Assembly (NCBI RefSeq): GCF_900112815.1
Contig: NZ_FOND01000010.1
Span: 120,433 to 184,432 of the forward strand
Length of the DNA: 64,000 nucleotides
Reading direction: 5' to 3'
Origin: Blastococcus tunisiensis
Lineage (GTDB): Bacteria; Actinomycetota; Actinomycetes; Mycobacteriales; Geodermatophilaceae
Shown in pieces: positions 43,014-52,070 of the stretch; position 1 is the stretch's first letter, and every line of letters starts with the position of its first letter. The translations under genes were made by a program, and so were the position numbers. The notes below the pieces were generated by a model that was given only the letters and a program-made list of their open reading frames with translations, was not told where the DNA came from and did no database searches.

Positions 43014-44426
43014 GTGACGATCTCCGATTCCGAGCTCGAGGCCGGCCTGCGGTCCCTGCGCACCCGCGCCGACGGGATCGCGCCACCACCGGCCGACCTG
43101 GCGCAGCGGACCCGCGAGCGCCACCGCACCCAGCGCCGCGCCCGGGCGTCCTGGGCTGCGGGCGGGTTCGCCGCGCTGCTCGTGCTCGTCGGGGTGCCCG
43201 TCGTGTCGGCCGTGGCACTCGGCGGGGGCACGACCGGGATCGCGGCCACGTCCACCGCGGCACCACCGGATCAGGTGAGCTCGCTCGCGGCACTCCCGAC
43301 GCGCGGCTCGCTCGCCGGTGACGCGGACTGGCTCGACGCCGCGAGGGAGTTCTCCTGGGAGTACGCCGCGACGGAGTCCGACCCGCTGTCCGGCTCCTCG
43401 GCCCCGGTGTCCGGGCCCCCTCTGGACACCCGGGTGGTGGCCTTCGCCGGGGACGTACCGGGGGCACGGGTGGCCCTCGTCCTGGGCCTGACCGGCCGGC
43501 CGCTCGCGGCCTGGTTCGTCGGCCCGGTCGGCGCCGCACCGGACCAGATGGTCCTCGCCGCGCCGCCGGGCGAGACGACGTGGCGGCACCCCCTGGCCCT
43601 CATGGACGCACCGGACCCCGCGTCGGACAGCGCGACGCTCGTGGTCGTGGCCTGGCCCGGGGACGAGGTCGAGCTGCTGACCGGCCGCGCGGTGAGCGCC
43701 GACGGCGAGACCGCCGAGCGGCGCATCCCGGTCCCGACGACGGACGGCGCGGGTGCGATCAGCACTCCCGGGCCGCCCGGCTGGCACCCCGAGACGCAGC
43801 TGTGGGTCCAGCAGGCCGCCGGCTCCTACAACCCGCAGCTGACCGTCACCGATCGCGCGCTCGCCCGGGAGCGACCCCTACCGGACGTGGCCGACCCCCG
43901 CGGCCTGCGCGGTTCGGTCCGCGACCAGGACGTGCGTGCGGCGGTCGAGGCCCTGGCCGGGTACTACGGTGTGCCGGCCGCCGACCTGACGCCCACCCTG
44001 CTGGCCGGAGCCCCGGTCAGCGGCGGATCCCGCTCGACGGTCGTCCTCGTCGGCGTCACCTTCCCGTCGGGGGCCACGACGGCGGCACAGGTGATCGTCT
44101 GGGGCGACGACGACGCACCGTCCGGGTTGGCGTCGCAGGTCGCACTCACCGCGGTCGGACCGGCGGGAACCGACCTGCTCGACCGGGTCTTCGTCGTGCC
44201 GTCGTCCGTGCCCGGCGCGATCCTGCTGACCGTCAGCGGGCCGGCCGACGCCGTCCTGGCCGAGGCCTACAGCCCCGACGGCACACTGATCATGCGGTTG
44301 CCGCTCACCGAGGGAGCCGGTACGGCGGCGGCCGCCGCCAACCCGGGTGACGCCACGGTTCGCTTCTTCGACCGGGCCGGATCCCTCGTGGCGGAGTCAG
44401 CGCTCACCGAACCGGTGAACGGGTGA
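43014..44426 (+). CDS. Single-span membrane protein cotranscribed with the sigma factor (anti-sigma candidate)
   Basis: 470 aa, not recognised as a family. N-terminal cytosolic part of about 45 residues (ELEAGLRSLRTRADGIAPPP), one transmembrane helix (GGFAALLVLVGVPVVSAVAL), then a long secreted domain rich in Ala/Val/Asp/Gly. GTG 43014 lies one base after the sigma stop. Gene order sigma-then-membrane-protein and short cytosolic N-terminus are typical of anti-sigma factors, but no ZAS motif (HxxxCxxC) is visible, so this is inference. Confidence 0.72.
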   Translation: MTISDSELEAGLRSLRTRADGIAPPPADLAQRTRERHRTQRRARASWAAGGFAALLVLVGVPVVSAVALGGGTTGIAATSTAAPPDQVSSLAALPTRGSLAGDADWLDAAREFSWEYAATESDPLSGSSAPVSGPPLDTRVVAFAGDVPGARVALVLGLTGRPLAAWFVGPVGAAPDQMVLAAPPGETTWRHPLALMDAPDPASDSATLVVVAWPGDEVELLTGRAVSADGETAERRIPVPTTDGAGAISTPGPPGWHPETQLWVQQAAGSYNPQLTVTDRALARERPLPDVADPRGLRGSVRDQDVRAAVEALAGYYGVPAADLTPTLLAGAPVSGGSRSTVVLVGVTFPSGATTAAQVIVWGDDDAPSGLASQVALTAVGPAGTDLLDRVFVVPSSVPGAILLTVSGPADAVLAEAYSPDGTLIMRLPLTEGAGTAAAAANPGDATVRFFDRAGSLVAESALTEPVNG

Positions 44427-44430
44427 CGGG

Positions 44431-44646
44431 TCAGGCCGTGCCCGAGCGCCGGACCAGGAAGGCCCCCACGCCGGCGAGCACGAGGCCCAGCACCAGCTGG
44501 GCCACCCCGACGGCGACGGAGCCGCTGGCGAACCACGTGGGCGAGGACACGAGCAGGACGAGCGCGATCCCGAGGACGAGCAGGCCCACCAGGCGCTCGC
44601 GGCGGGCGTTGCGCGACACGGGGGCGCCAGGGGCCGGATCGGTCAT
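44431..44646 (-). CDS. Small two-helix membrane protein
   Basis: 71 aa: MTDPAPGAPVSRNARRERLV cytosolic part, then two hydrophobic segments (GLLVLGIALVLLVSS and VAVGVAQLVLGLVLAGVGAF) and an RRSGTA tail. Not recognised. It is 4 bp from the convergent upstream gene's stop. A GGGGGG site precedes the ATG. Confidence 0.68.
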   Translation of the reverse strand: MTDPAPGAPVSRNARRERLVGLLVLGIALVLLVSSPTWFASGSVAVGVAQLVLGLVLAGVGAFLVRRSGTA

Positions 44647-44671
44647 CCCCCCAGCCTGCCAAACGCGGTGA

Positions 44672-45187
44672 TCACAGCGGGCACGCCATGACGATCTCGT
44701 CCCGGTCGTCGCCGGGCGCGACCCGGATCGCGCCGGGCAGCCGGCCCACCTCCGCGTAGCCCAGCCCGCGGTAGAACGCGTCGACGCCGGTGCCACCGCG
44801 GGCGGTCAGGTGCAGGAACTCCCACCCCCGGTCGCGGGCGATCCGGTGCACGCCGTCCATCAGCACCCGGCCCAGCCCCCGGCCCTGCAGGGTCGGGTGC
44901 ACCTGCACCCGCAGCACCGTCCCCCAGTGCCGGCGCAGCGGGCTCAGCGATCCGACGACGCTGGCGAACCCCGCCGTCGCGCCTTCCACGGTGAGCAGGG
45001 CGAGCACGTCCCGGCCGGAGGAGACACCCTCCAGCAGCCTGTCGAGCAGGGGGACGACGTCGTCCTCGGTGACCGGCGGCACGAAGCCGACCGCCCCGCC
45101 GGCGTTCGTGACGTCGGTCCAGCAGGTCAGCAGCTCCTGGCGCAGGACGGCGTCGACCTCGGACACGGCACGGACCTCGGCACTCAC
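44672..45187 (-). CDS. GNAT-family acetyltransferase
   Basis: 171 aa, GNAT fold. Acetyl-CoA motif VLRVQVHPTLQGRGLGRVLM (R/QxxGxG/A) and the later YRGLGYAEVGRLPGAI region are clear. GTG 45187 has GGAGG 9 nt upstream (GGGAGGATGGGCGGC); an ATG at 45196 lies too close to that site. Substrate unknown; GxLP-type ending suggests an amino-sugar or antibiotic-like acceptor but this is weak. Confidence 0.85.
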   Translation of the reverse strand: MSAEVRAVSEVDAVLRQELLTCWTDVTNAGGAVGFVPPVTEDDVVPLLDRLLEGVSSGRDVLALLTVEGATAGFASVVGSLSPLRRHWGTVLRVQVHPTLQGRGLGRVLMDGVHRIARDRGWEFLHLTARGGTGVDAFYRGLGYAEVGRLPGAIRVAPGDDRDEIVMACPL

Positions 45188-45254
45188 GCCGCCCATCCTC
45201 CCGCGAGGCGTCCGCACCCCGCGCACGACCTCCCGGGCCCGGGGCCTCAGGGTC

Positions 45255-45284
45255 TTGTCATGCAAGCAGAGACTTGCCTATGGT
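45255..45284 (+). promoter_or_regulatory. Leaderless promoter of the ArsR gene with an overlapping inverted repeat
   Basis: TTGTCA (45255-45260), an 18-nt spacer, TATGGT (45279-45284), then 6 nt to the GTG at 45291. The inverted repeat GCAAG-CAGAGA-CTTGC (45262-45277) fills the spacer and is a likely ArsR operator. Confidence 0.65.
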
Positions 45285-45290
45285 GACGTC

Positions 45291-45566
45291 GTGGGCGATG
45301 TGTTCAAGGCCCTCGCGGACCCGACCCGGCGAGCGATCCTCGACGAACTCCAGGAGCGGAACGGCCAGACCCTGTTCGAGGTGTGCACCAGGCTGATCAG
45401 CAGGCACGGCCTGACCTCGTCCCGGCAGGCGGTCTCCCAGCACCTGGACGTCCTCGAGGCCGCAGGGCTGGTGCGGACCCGCCGCGAGGGTCGCTACAAG
45501 TTCCACGACCTGGACACCTCGCCACTGCGGGCCATCACCGACCGATGGCAGCTGCCCACCGACTGA
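45291..45566 (+). CDS. ArsR-family (HTH) transcriptional regulator
   Basis: 91-aa winged-helix repressor: FKALADPTRRAILDEL at residues 4-19, HGLTSSRQAVSQHLDVLEAA as the recognition helix, and the wing LVRTRREGRYKFHDLD. It lacks the metal-binding Cys pair of ArsR/SmtB, so it is probably of the activator/repressor type that pairs with VOC or START enzymes. GTG 45291 without ribosome site: leaderless. A VOC protein gene begins 11 bp after the stop. Confidence 0.88.
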   Translation: MGDVFKALADPTRRAILDELQERNGQTLFEVCTRLISRHGLTSSRQAVSQHLDVLEAAGLVRTRREGRYKFHDLDTSPLRAITDRWQLPTD

Positions 45567-45577
45567 GGAGAACTGTC

Positions 45578-45976
45578 ATGCGGATCAACCTGGCCAGCAT
45601 CCACGTCGACGACCAGCAGAAGGCGCTGCGCTTCTACACCGAGGTGCTCGGCTTCCGGAAGAAGACAGACATCCCGATGGGTGAGCACAGCTGGCTGACC
45701 GTCGTCTCCCCCGAGGAGCCCGAGGGCGTGGAGCTCGTCCTCGAGCCCAGCGACCACCCGGCCGTGCGGCCGTACAAGGAGGCACTGGTGGCCGACGGCA
45801 TCCCGTTCACCTCCTTCGCCGTCGCCGACGTGCAGGCGGAGTTCGACCGGCTCACGAAGCTGGGCGTCACCTTCACCCAGGAGCCGGCGTCGATGGGACT
45901 GGTGACCACCGCCGTCCTCGACGACACCTGCGGGAACCTCATCCAGCTCGCGGCGATGAACGACGCCGTGGCCTGA
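45578..45976 (+). CDS. VOC-family (glyoxalase-like) protein
   Basis: 132 aa, two-beta-alpha-beta-module fold: HVDDQQKALRFYTEVLGFRK start, GVELVLEPSDHPAVRPYKEA, and the closing DDTCGNLIQLAA. The usual metal His/Glu pattern is partly present (His9, Glu near the C-terminal end). RBS GAGGAG 5-6 nt upstream. Cotranscribed with the ArsR gene, so likely an inducible detoxification enzyme; substrate unknown. Confidence 0.88.
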   Translation: MRINLASIHVDDQQKALRFYTEVLGFRKKTDIPMGEHSWLTVVSPEEPEGVELVLEPSDHPAVRPYKEALVADGIPFTSFAVADVQAEFDRLTKLGVTFTQEPASMGLVTTAVLDDTCGNLIQLAAMNDAVA

Positions 45977-45985
45977 CCGGCCGGG

Positions 45986-46486
45986 TCAGCCCGCGGCTGC
46001 CCGCCGGGTCCGCTCCTCGGGCCAGCGGGCGACGGCGTCGGCGAGCACCTCGTGCAGGAAGGCGAGGAACTCCCGGGTCTCGGCCAGCCGCCGCCCACCG
46101 GGACGATCGGCGCCGAGGATGTCGACCCCGGCCGCCACGACGTCCTCGAACCGCTGGAGCGCCGCGAGCTCCGCGCCGGTGAAACGGACCCAGAGGTTCC
46201 CGTCGTCGAGGACGTAGAGGTCGCTGCGCGTCCCGGGCTCGCGCTCCCGGACGAGGAGGCCGATCTGCACCAGCTGGCGCACGGCCCCGCTGATCGCCGC
46301 CGGGCTCACCTGCAACCCCTCGGCGAGCTCGGCGGCGGTGTACCGGTCGGCGTCGTCGGCCAGGGCGTAGGCGAACACCCGCGCCGGCATGGGGGCCATC
46401 CCGGACTCGCGCAGGACCAGGGCGAACCGCTCGACGAAGCGGAGCAGCGTCGCGCGCTCCTCCTGCGTCAGGTCCACGCTGGTCAC
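45986..46486 (-). CDS. MarR/GbsR-type transcriptional regulator
   Basis: 166 aa from GTG 46486: helix RATLLRFVERFALVLRESGM, HTH SPAAISGAVRQLVQIGLLV and wing LVREREPGTRSDLY. The C-terminal helices (LHEVLADAVARWPEER) fit the GbsR-like branch of MarR. Leaderless: TATCCT on the reverse strand at 46493-46498, 6 nt before the GTG. It is divergent from the ABC exporter operon, which it most likely represses. Confidence 0.87.
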   Translation of the reverse strand: MTSVDLTQEERATLLRFVERFALVLRESGMAPMPARVFAYALADDADRYTAAELAEGLQVSPAAISGAVRQLVQIGLLVREREPGTRSDLYVLDDGNLWVRFTGAELAALQRFEDVVAAGVDILGADRPGGRRLAETREFLAFLHEVLADAVARWPEERTRRAAAG

Positions 46487-46504
46487 GCCGCCAGGATACC
46501 GGAG

Positions 46505-46517
46505 GCATCGCTGATGC
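46505..46517. promoter_or_regulatory. Inverted repeat at the regulator's promoter
   Basis: GCATC-GCT-GATGC, between the -10 and -35 of the reverse-strand regulator gene. Possible autoregulatory site. Confidence 0.5.
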
Positions 46518-46524
46518 AATGACG

Positions 46525-46553
46525 TTCACAACTTTGTGAAAGAAGTGTAGGTT
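46525..46553 (+). promoter_or_regulatory. Promoter of the ABC exporter operon with overlapping operator
   Basis: TTCACA (46525-46530) -35, 17-nt spacer, TAGGTT (46548-46553) -10, then 8 nt to GTG 46562, so leaderless. The 16-bp palindrome TTCACAACTTTGTGAA (46525-46540) covers the -35. Confidence 0.68.
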
Positions 46554-46561
46554 CAGCCGAC

Positions 46562-47491
46562 GTGACCACAGCCATCTCCGTCTCCGGCCTGGTGAAGACC
46601 TTCGGCGCCACCCGCGCCCTGGACGGCCTCGACCTCGAGGTCGCCACGGGTGAGGTGCACGGGTTCCTGGGCCCGAACGGCTCCGGGAAGTCCACGACCA
46701 TCCGCGTGCTGCTGGGCCTGCTGCGCCCCGACGGCGGCCGGAGCGAGCTGCTCGGCGGCGATCCCTGGCGCGACGCCGTCGCGCTGCACCGCCGGCTCGC
46801 CTACGTGCCGGGCGACGTGACCCTGTGGCCGAGCATCAGCGGCGGCGAGGCCATCGACCTGATCGGCGCGCTGCGCGGTGGTCTCGACCCGCGGCGCCGC
46901 GCCGAACTGCTCGAACGCTTCGACCTCGACCCGCGGAAGAAGGCGCGCACCTACTCCAAGGGCAACCGGCAGAAGGTCGCCCTCGTGGCGGCGCTGGCCT
47001 CCGACGCCGAGCTCCTCGTCCTCGACGAGCCCACCTCGGGGCTGGACCCGCTCATGGAGGCGGTGTTCCAGGAGTGCATCCGCGAGGTGCGCGCCGAGGG
47101 CCGCACGGTGCTCCTGTCCAGCCACATCCTCGCCGAGGCCGAGGCCCTCTGCGACCGGGTGAGCATCATCCGGCTCGGCCGCACCGTGCAGAGCGGCACC
47201 CTGGCCGAGCTGCGCCACCTCACCCGGATGTCCATGGTCGTGGAGACCGAGCGCCCGGCCGACGGCGTCGGCGCGCTCCCGGGGGTGCACGACCTGCGGC
47301 ACGACGACGGCCGGGTGTCCTTCGACGTCGACACCGACGCGCTGGACGGCGTGCTCCGGCACCTCGCCGGCCTGGGGGTGCGCGGCCTGACGAGCACCCC
47401 ACCGACGCTGGAGGAGCTGTTCCTGCGCCACTACGGCGACGAGCTCGCCGAGGACGGCGTGCCGGTCGCGCAGGAGGCGGGGCGGCCATGA
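46562..47491 (+). CDS. ABC exporter ATP-binding protein
   Basis: 309 aa: Walker [11 protein letters not shown] near residue 40, Walker [16 protein letters not shown]-loop LLSSHIL. The signature motif is [15 protein letters not shown], the degenerate form of this actinobacterial antibiotic/polyketide exporter branch (instead of LSGGQ). The C-terminal 90 residues are the family-specific regulatory part. Overlaps the permease start by 4 bp (ATGA). Confidence 0.92.
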   Translation: MTTAISVSGLVKTFGATRALDGLDLEVATGEVHGFLGPNGSGKSTTIRVLLGLLRPDGGRSELLGGDPWRDAVALHRRLAYVPGDVTLWPSISGGEAIDLIGALRGGLDPRRRAELLERFDLDPRKKARTYSKGNRQKVALVAALASDAELLVLDEPTSGLDPLMEAVFQECIREVRAEGRTVLLSSHILAEAEALCDRVSIIRLGRTVQSGTLAELRHLTRMSMVVETERPADGVGALPGVHDLRHDDGRVSFDVDTDALDGVLRHLAGLGVRGLTSTPPTLEELFLRHYGDELAEDGVPVAQEAGRP

Positions 47492-49092
47492 GCAGCGGGT
47501 CGGGCACGCTGACCGGGACCGGCCGGCTCTTCCGCTTCGCCCTGCGGCGGGACCGGCTACGGCTGCCGGTCTGGATCGCCGTCGGCACCTTCATGGTCGT
47601 CACGCAGTCGGTCTCCAGCCAGGCCCTCTACGACACCGCCGCCGACCTGGCCGCCTACCGGGCGTCGGTCGGCAGCAACGCGGCGACCATCGCGCTGGCC
47701 GGCCCCCCGGTCGGGCTGGACACCGTGGCCGGTGCCGTGGCCTTCGAGATCTCCGCGACCGTCATGCTGATCGCCGCGCTCATGGCGATGTTCACCGTCA
47801 CCCGGCACACCCGCGCGGACGAGGAGGCCGGCCGCACGGAACTGCTGCGCTCGGCGCGCGTCGGCCGGCACGCGCCCCTGCTGGCCGCCGTCCTCCTCGC
47901 GGCGCTGGCATGCGTCGTCCTGGCGCTGACCATCGGTGTGGCCACGACGGCGTCGGGGCTGCCGGCCCCGGGGTCCTTCGTGCTGGGCGCCTCGGTGGCC
48001 GCGTGCGGTCTGGTGTTCACCGGGGTCACCGCCGTCGCCGTGCAGGCCACCGGCCACACCCGCGGGGTCTACGGCCTGGTCGGGGGCCTGTTCGCGGTCG
48101 CGTTCGTACTGCGGGCCATCGGCGACATCGAGGGCAACTGGGTGGTGTGGACCTCGCCGGTCGGGTGGGCGCAGGCCACGCACCCCTTCAGCGACGACGC
48201 CGTCGCCCCGCTGCTGCTGTGCCTCGTCGTGGCCGCGGGCCTCGTCGTCGCTGGCTTCGCGCTGCTCGATCGCCGGGACCTGGGCTCGGGGCTCGTCCAG
48301 CCGCGCCCCGGGCGGCCCACCGCCCGGCGGGGCCTGCTCTCCCCGCTCGGGCTGGCCGTCCGGCTGCACCGCGGAGCGCTGATCGCGTGGACGGCGGGGC
48401 TGGCGCTGCTGGGGGTGGTGTACGGCGCGCTGGCCGAGTCCGTCGAGACGCTCATCGGCGAGAACGAGCAGGCGCTGGCCATGTTCGGGAACCCGGACGT
48501 CGACCAGCTCGTCGACGCCTACCTCGGCACGACGTTCGCCATCACCGCGCTGCTCGCCTCGGCCTACGCGGTGTCGGCCGTGCTCCGGGCCAGGGCCGAG
48601 GAGTCGGGCGACCGGGCCGAGGTGCTGCTCGCCACCGGCACCAGCCGGGCCGCCTGGCTGGGCAGCCACGTCGCCGTCGCCCTGGCGGGCTCGGCGCTGG
48701 CGATCACCGCATCCGGGCTGACCACCGGGCTGGTGCGCGTCGCGCAGACCGGGGAGGCAGCCGCTCTCGGCCGGATGGTCGGGGCCGCGGTGTCCTACGT
48801 GCCGGCCATCTGGGTCGTGGCCGGGGTGGCCGTCGCCCTGTTCGGCCTGCTCCCCCGTCTGGCGACGACGGTGGCGTGGACGGCGGTGGGCCTGTTCCTG
48901 CTGATCACGATGTTCGCCGAGTCGTTCGACTGGCCGGGTTGGGTCGGCGACCTCTCCCCGATCAACTGGATCCCCACGCTGCCGCTCGAGGAGTGGACAC
49001 TCGCCCCCCTCGTGGGGCTGGCCGCCGTCGCCGTGGCCCTCCTGGCCGCCGGCTTCGGCGGCTTCCGGCGACGCGACATCGCCCTGGGCTGA
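47488..49092 (+). CDS. ABC exporter permease (double six-helix type)
   Basis: 534 aa with about 12 hydrophobic helices in two six-helix halves, as in TetR-linked polyketide/antibiotic exporters of actinobacteria. Extracytoplasmic loops carry [20 protein letters not shown] and a matching [14 protein letters not shown] in the second half, showing the internal duplication. ATG 47488 overlaps the ATPase stop. Substrate unknown; likely a toxic or secreted metabolite. Confidence 0.88.
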   Translation: MSSGSGTLTGTGRLFRFALRRDRLRLPVWIAVGTFMVVTQSVSSQALYDTAADLAAYRASVGSNAATIALAGPPVGLDTVAGAVAFEISATVMLIAALMAMFTVTRHTRADEEAGRTELLRSARVGRHAPLLAAVLLAALACVVLALTIGVATTASGLPAPGSFVLGASVAACGLVFTGVTAVAVQATGHTRGVYGLVGGLFAVAFVLRAIGDIEGNWVVWTSPVGWAQATHPFSDDAVAPLLLCLVVAAGLVVAGFALLDRRDLGSGLVQPRPGRPTARRGLLSPLGLAVRLHRGALIAWTAGLALLGVVYGALAESVETLIGENEQALAMFGNPDVDQLVDAYLGTTFAITALLASAYAVSAVLRARAEESGDRAEVLLATGTSRAAWLGSHVAVALAGSALAITASGLTTGLVRVAQTGEAAALGRMVGAAVSYVPAIWVVAGVAVALFGLLPRLATTVAWTAVGLFLLITMFAESFDWPGWVGDLSPINWIPTLPLEEWTLAPLVGLAAVAVALLAAGFGGFRRRDIALG

Positions 49093-49110
49093 CCGTCGCG
49101 GGTCGCGCCG

Positions 49111-50679
49111 TCAGTCGTCGCGGGTCGGCGGCTGACCCTCCGCCCGGGCGGCCGCGGCCTGCTGCGGGTCGTACGCGCAGGCGTCCCCGAGGTCGGCCAC
49201 CGGGTCGTCGGCCGTCGGCTCCTCGGTTCCCGGCCCGTCGGCCGGCCCGGCCGGCTCGCTCGGGAGCGCCGGCTCCTCCGCGGGGTCGGCCGGCGGCGTC
49301 GCGCCACCGGGCGGCGGAGCGGGGGCGATCGCCTCGTCGACGATCTCCCGGATCCGGTCGTAGTCCGGATAGGCGGGGTCGATGACGGAAGGATCGAAGA
49401 CGACGCTGGTGATCGAGGCGTCCTGGACGAGCAAGGCCAGGTCGACGAAGTCGTCGAGCGCCGACCTCGGGATGTCGGTGCTGATGATGTCCTGCGTCGT
49501 GGCGGCGAGCCGCTGGTACTGCCGGAGCAGGGTCATCGGGTCGGCGGCGTCGATGATCGCCTGGATGGTGCACCGCTGGCGCGCCATCCGGTCGTAGTCG
49601 GACATGCCGAACCGGCCACGGGCGAAGTCGAGCGCCCGGGCGCCGTCCAGATGCTGGTCCGGCCCCGGGGCGATGTAGGCGTCGGGGAAGATGCCCAGGC
49701 TCGGCTCGCCGCCGATGGGCACGTAGTAGTTGACGTTCACCGTGATGCCGCCGAGGGCGTCGATCAGCCGGCTGAAGCCCTCGAGGTTGACCAGGACGTA
49801 GTAGTCGATGGAGAGGCCGAGCGCCTCGCCGACGCCGAGCTTGAGGAAGTCGGCGCCGGGGTCGTCGGTCGGGCCCAGGATGCCGGGGTACCACTCCGGC
49901 CCGGTGCGGTAGACGGCGTTGAGCAGGCTGTCGGACTCGTTCGCGCCCTCGAACCCGTCGGGGTAGACGTCCGCCAGGGGGCTGTCCTCCGGGAAGGGCA
50001 GGTCCTGGAGGTTGCGGGGCAGGCTGAACAGCACCGTGTCCCCGGTGTCGGTGTCGATGCTGGCCACGATGACGGTGTCGGTGCGGACGCCCTCGCGCCC
50101 CACCCCACCGTCGCCGCCGAGCAGCAGGACGTTGACCCGTTCCTTGTCGCCGAAGGGATCCGGGGTCTCCTCGACCGTGGCGGAGTCGCCGTCGTCGAAC
50201 ACGCCCGCGATGAGGTCCCGCTGGGTGAGGGCGAGCTGACCCGCCCAGACCGCGGGCACCGCGACCGCCGCGACGAGCACGGTGGCCACCAGCGCGCCGA
50301 GCGCGCGGCGTCGCCGGGAGAAGAGCAGCACGACCCCCGCGACCACCACCGCGGCCCAGAGCAGGGCGATGAGGCCCACGCCCGCCACGATCCACAGCAG
50401 TTGGTCGGTGTCGACGGCCGCCTGCAACGCCGTCCGCCGGCCCCCGGTCGCCAGCCACACCGCACCGCCCGCGAGGGCCAGCAGGACCACGAGGGTGACC
50501 GCGCCGAGGACCCGGCGGCCCGCGGCGAGGAACGCCGTGCCGGGCAGGATCGCGTTCAGCACGGACAGGCCGATGGCGGAGCCCGTGCTCCGCTCGCGAC
50601 GGTCCGCGGCGGCTGGGGTCCGGCGCGCTCCGGACCCCTGTCGTGGGACGTCCGGAGGGGAGCCGGGACCGCCGCTCAT
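49111..50679 (-). CDS. LytR-CpsA-Psr (LCP) family protein
   Basis: Enzyme that attaches polymers such as arabinogalactan or teichoic acid to peptidoglycan outside the cell. It is 522 aa: a cytosolic N-terminus, about three to four hydrophobic helices in the first 160 residues (longer than the one-helix norm), then the LCP domain with VNVLLLGGDGGVGREGVRTDT shown as GVRTDTVIVASID, FSLPRNLQDLPFP, YVLVNLEGFSRLIDALGG and FARGRFGMSDYDRMARQ. A Pro/Glu-rich tail follows. ATG 50679 has AGGAG about 12 nt upstream. Confidence 0.9.
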   Translation of the reverse strand: MSGGPGSPPDVPRQGSGARRTPAAADRRERSTGSAIGLSVLNAILPGTAFLAAGRRVLGAVTLVVLLALAGGAVWLATGGRRTALQAAVDTDQLLWIVAGVGLIALLWAAVVVAGVVLLFSRRRRALGALVATVLVAAVAVPAVWAGQLALTQRDLIAGVFDDGDSATVEETPDPFGDKERVNVLLLGGDGGVGREGVRTDTVIVASIDTDTGDTVLFSLPRNLQDLPFPEDSPLADVYPDGFEGANESDSLLNAVYRTGPEWYPGILGPTDDPGADFLKLGVGEALGLSIDYYVLVNLEGFSRLIDALGGITVNVNYYVPIGGEPSLGIFPDAYIAPGPDQHLDGARALDFARGRFGMSDYDRMARQRCTIQAIIDAADPMTLLRQYQRLAATTQDIISTDIPRSALDDFVDLALLVQDASITSVVFDPSVIDPAYPDYDRIREIVDEAIAPAPPPGGATPPADPAEEPALPSEPAGPADGPGTEEPTADDPVADLGDACAYDPQQAAAARAEGQPPTRDD

Positions 50680-50900
50680 GCGTCGCCCCCGCTCCTGCGC
50701 TGCCCGGCCATGCCCCCATGATCGCACCGCCGGCAGATCGGAGCGTCCCGTGGACGGGCGAGGGCGGCCGCGACGGCGCACCGGCCGATGGTCCGACGAC
50801 GGGTAGCCCGGGGCCGGGCGGGGCACTCCTCGCAGAGCACGACCGAAGGTTCCGCGGCGTAGGTTACGTCTGCGTAGGTCGAGTCGACCCGGAGGTCCCG

Positions 50901-51851
50901 ATGCCCCAGACACCCCCGCAGGCAGCCGTGCTGACCGAGCTCGAGCCCGTGGTCGCGGAGAACCTCGACCGCCACATCAGGATGGCCAAGGAGTGGCATC
51001 CGCACGACTACGTGCCGTGGGACGAGGGCCGGAACTTCGCCTTCCTCGGCGGTGAGGACTGGTCGCCCGAGCAGAGCCGGCTGGACGAGACCGCCAAGGC
51101 CGCGATGTTCGTGAACCTGCTCACCGAGGACAACCTGCCGAGCTACCACCGCGAGATCGCCACCCGCTTCGGGCGGGACGGCGCCTGGGGCCAGTGGGTG
51201 GGCCGCTGGACGGCGGAGGAGGGGCGGCACGGCGTCGCGCTGCGCGACTACCTCGTGGTCACCCGCGGCGTCGACCCGGTCGAGCTGGAGCGGGCGCGGA
51301 TGGACTACATGACCACCGGCTACGACTCCGGGGACAAGACGCCGCTGGAGGCCGTCGCCTACGTCTCCTTCCAGGAGCTGGCCACCCGCGTCTCGCACCG
51401 CAACACCGGGCGGGCCACCGGGGACCCGGTCGCGGACAAGCTGCTGGCCCGCATCGCCACCGACGAGAACCTGCACATGATCTTCTACCGGAACCTCGTC
51501 ACCGCGGCGTTCGACATCGACCCGGACGAGATGATGAAGGCCGTCGCCACCGAGGTGATGAACTTCGAGATGCCCGGCGCGAACATGGCGAACTTCCGGA
51601 AGAACTCGACCATCATCGCCAAGGCCGGCATCTACGACCTGCGCCTGCACCACGACGAGGTGGTCGCCCCGATCCTGCGGACCTGGAAGGTCTTCGAACG
51701 CAGCGACCTCGGTCCCGAGGGGGAGCAGGCCCGCGAGCAGCTGGCCACCTTCCTGGCCGGCCTCGACGCCCAGGCGACCAAGTTCGTCGAGAGCCGCGAG
51801 CGGTTGCGCGCCCGCATGGCCGCCAAGGGGGAGACCCCCGTCCAGGTGTGA
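50901..51851 (+). CDS. Acyl-ACP desaturase (diiron, DesA-like)
   Basis: Soluble stearoyl-ACP desaturase-type protein of 316 aa. Diiron ligands: Glu in LLTEDNLPSYH, the EExRH motif TAEEGRHGVAL and the ENxxH motif TDENLHMIFY. The N-terminus WHPHDYVPWDEGRNFAF is diagnostic of actinobacterial DesA proteins. ATG 50901 has GGAGG 6 nt upstream. Makes monounsaturated fatty acids for membrane or cell-wall lipids. Confidence 0.93.
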   Translation: MPQTPPQAAVLTELEPVVAENLDRHIRMAKEWHPHDYVPWDEGRNFAFLGGEDWSPEQSRLDETAKAAMFVNLLTEDNLPSYHREIATRFGRDGAWGQWVGRWTAEEGRHGVALRDYLVVTRGVDPVELERARMDYMTTGYDSGDKTPLEAVAYVSFQELATRVSHRNTGRATGDPVADKLLARIATDENLHMIFYRNLVTAAFDIDPDEMMKAVATEVMNFEMPGANMANFRKNSTIIAKAGIYDLRLHHDEVVAPILRTWKVFERSDLGPEGEQAREQLATFLAGLDAQATKFVESRERLRARMAAKGETPVQV

Positions 51852-51857
51852 GAGTCC

Positions 51858-51932
51858 GAGCGGGGGCCCGGAGGGTTCCCCGAGGACTGTCACGTCTCGA
51901 GCGACGAGCGGGGGCCCGCAGGGCTCCCCGAG
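51858..51932. repeat. Pair of 27-bp direct repeats
   Basis: 51858-51884 and 51906-51932 match at 25 of 27 positions, beginning GAGCGGGGGCCCG and ending TCCCCGAG. Each forms a small GGGG/CCCC hairpin. It lies in the 219-bp gap after the desaturase gene; no gene is seen there. Confidence 0.72.
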
Positions 51933-52070
51933 AAGCGAAGGTCCGCCGGGGCTCGTCGCAGAGCGAGAGGCACGTGGCCGCGGTATCGGCCGGCTGCGTC
52001 GAGCGTGTCCGTCGCGCCTGCCCGGAGACCCTGCGGGCCTCCACTCGGCACGACAGGACACCATGACCTC

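Noticed and set aside
43014..44426. Zinc-binding anti-sigma factor
   Set aside because: No HxxxCxxC motif in the short cytosolic part; the anti-sigma role is left as context-based only.
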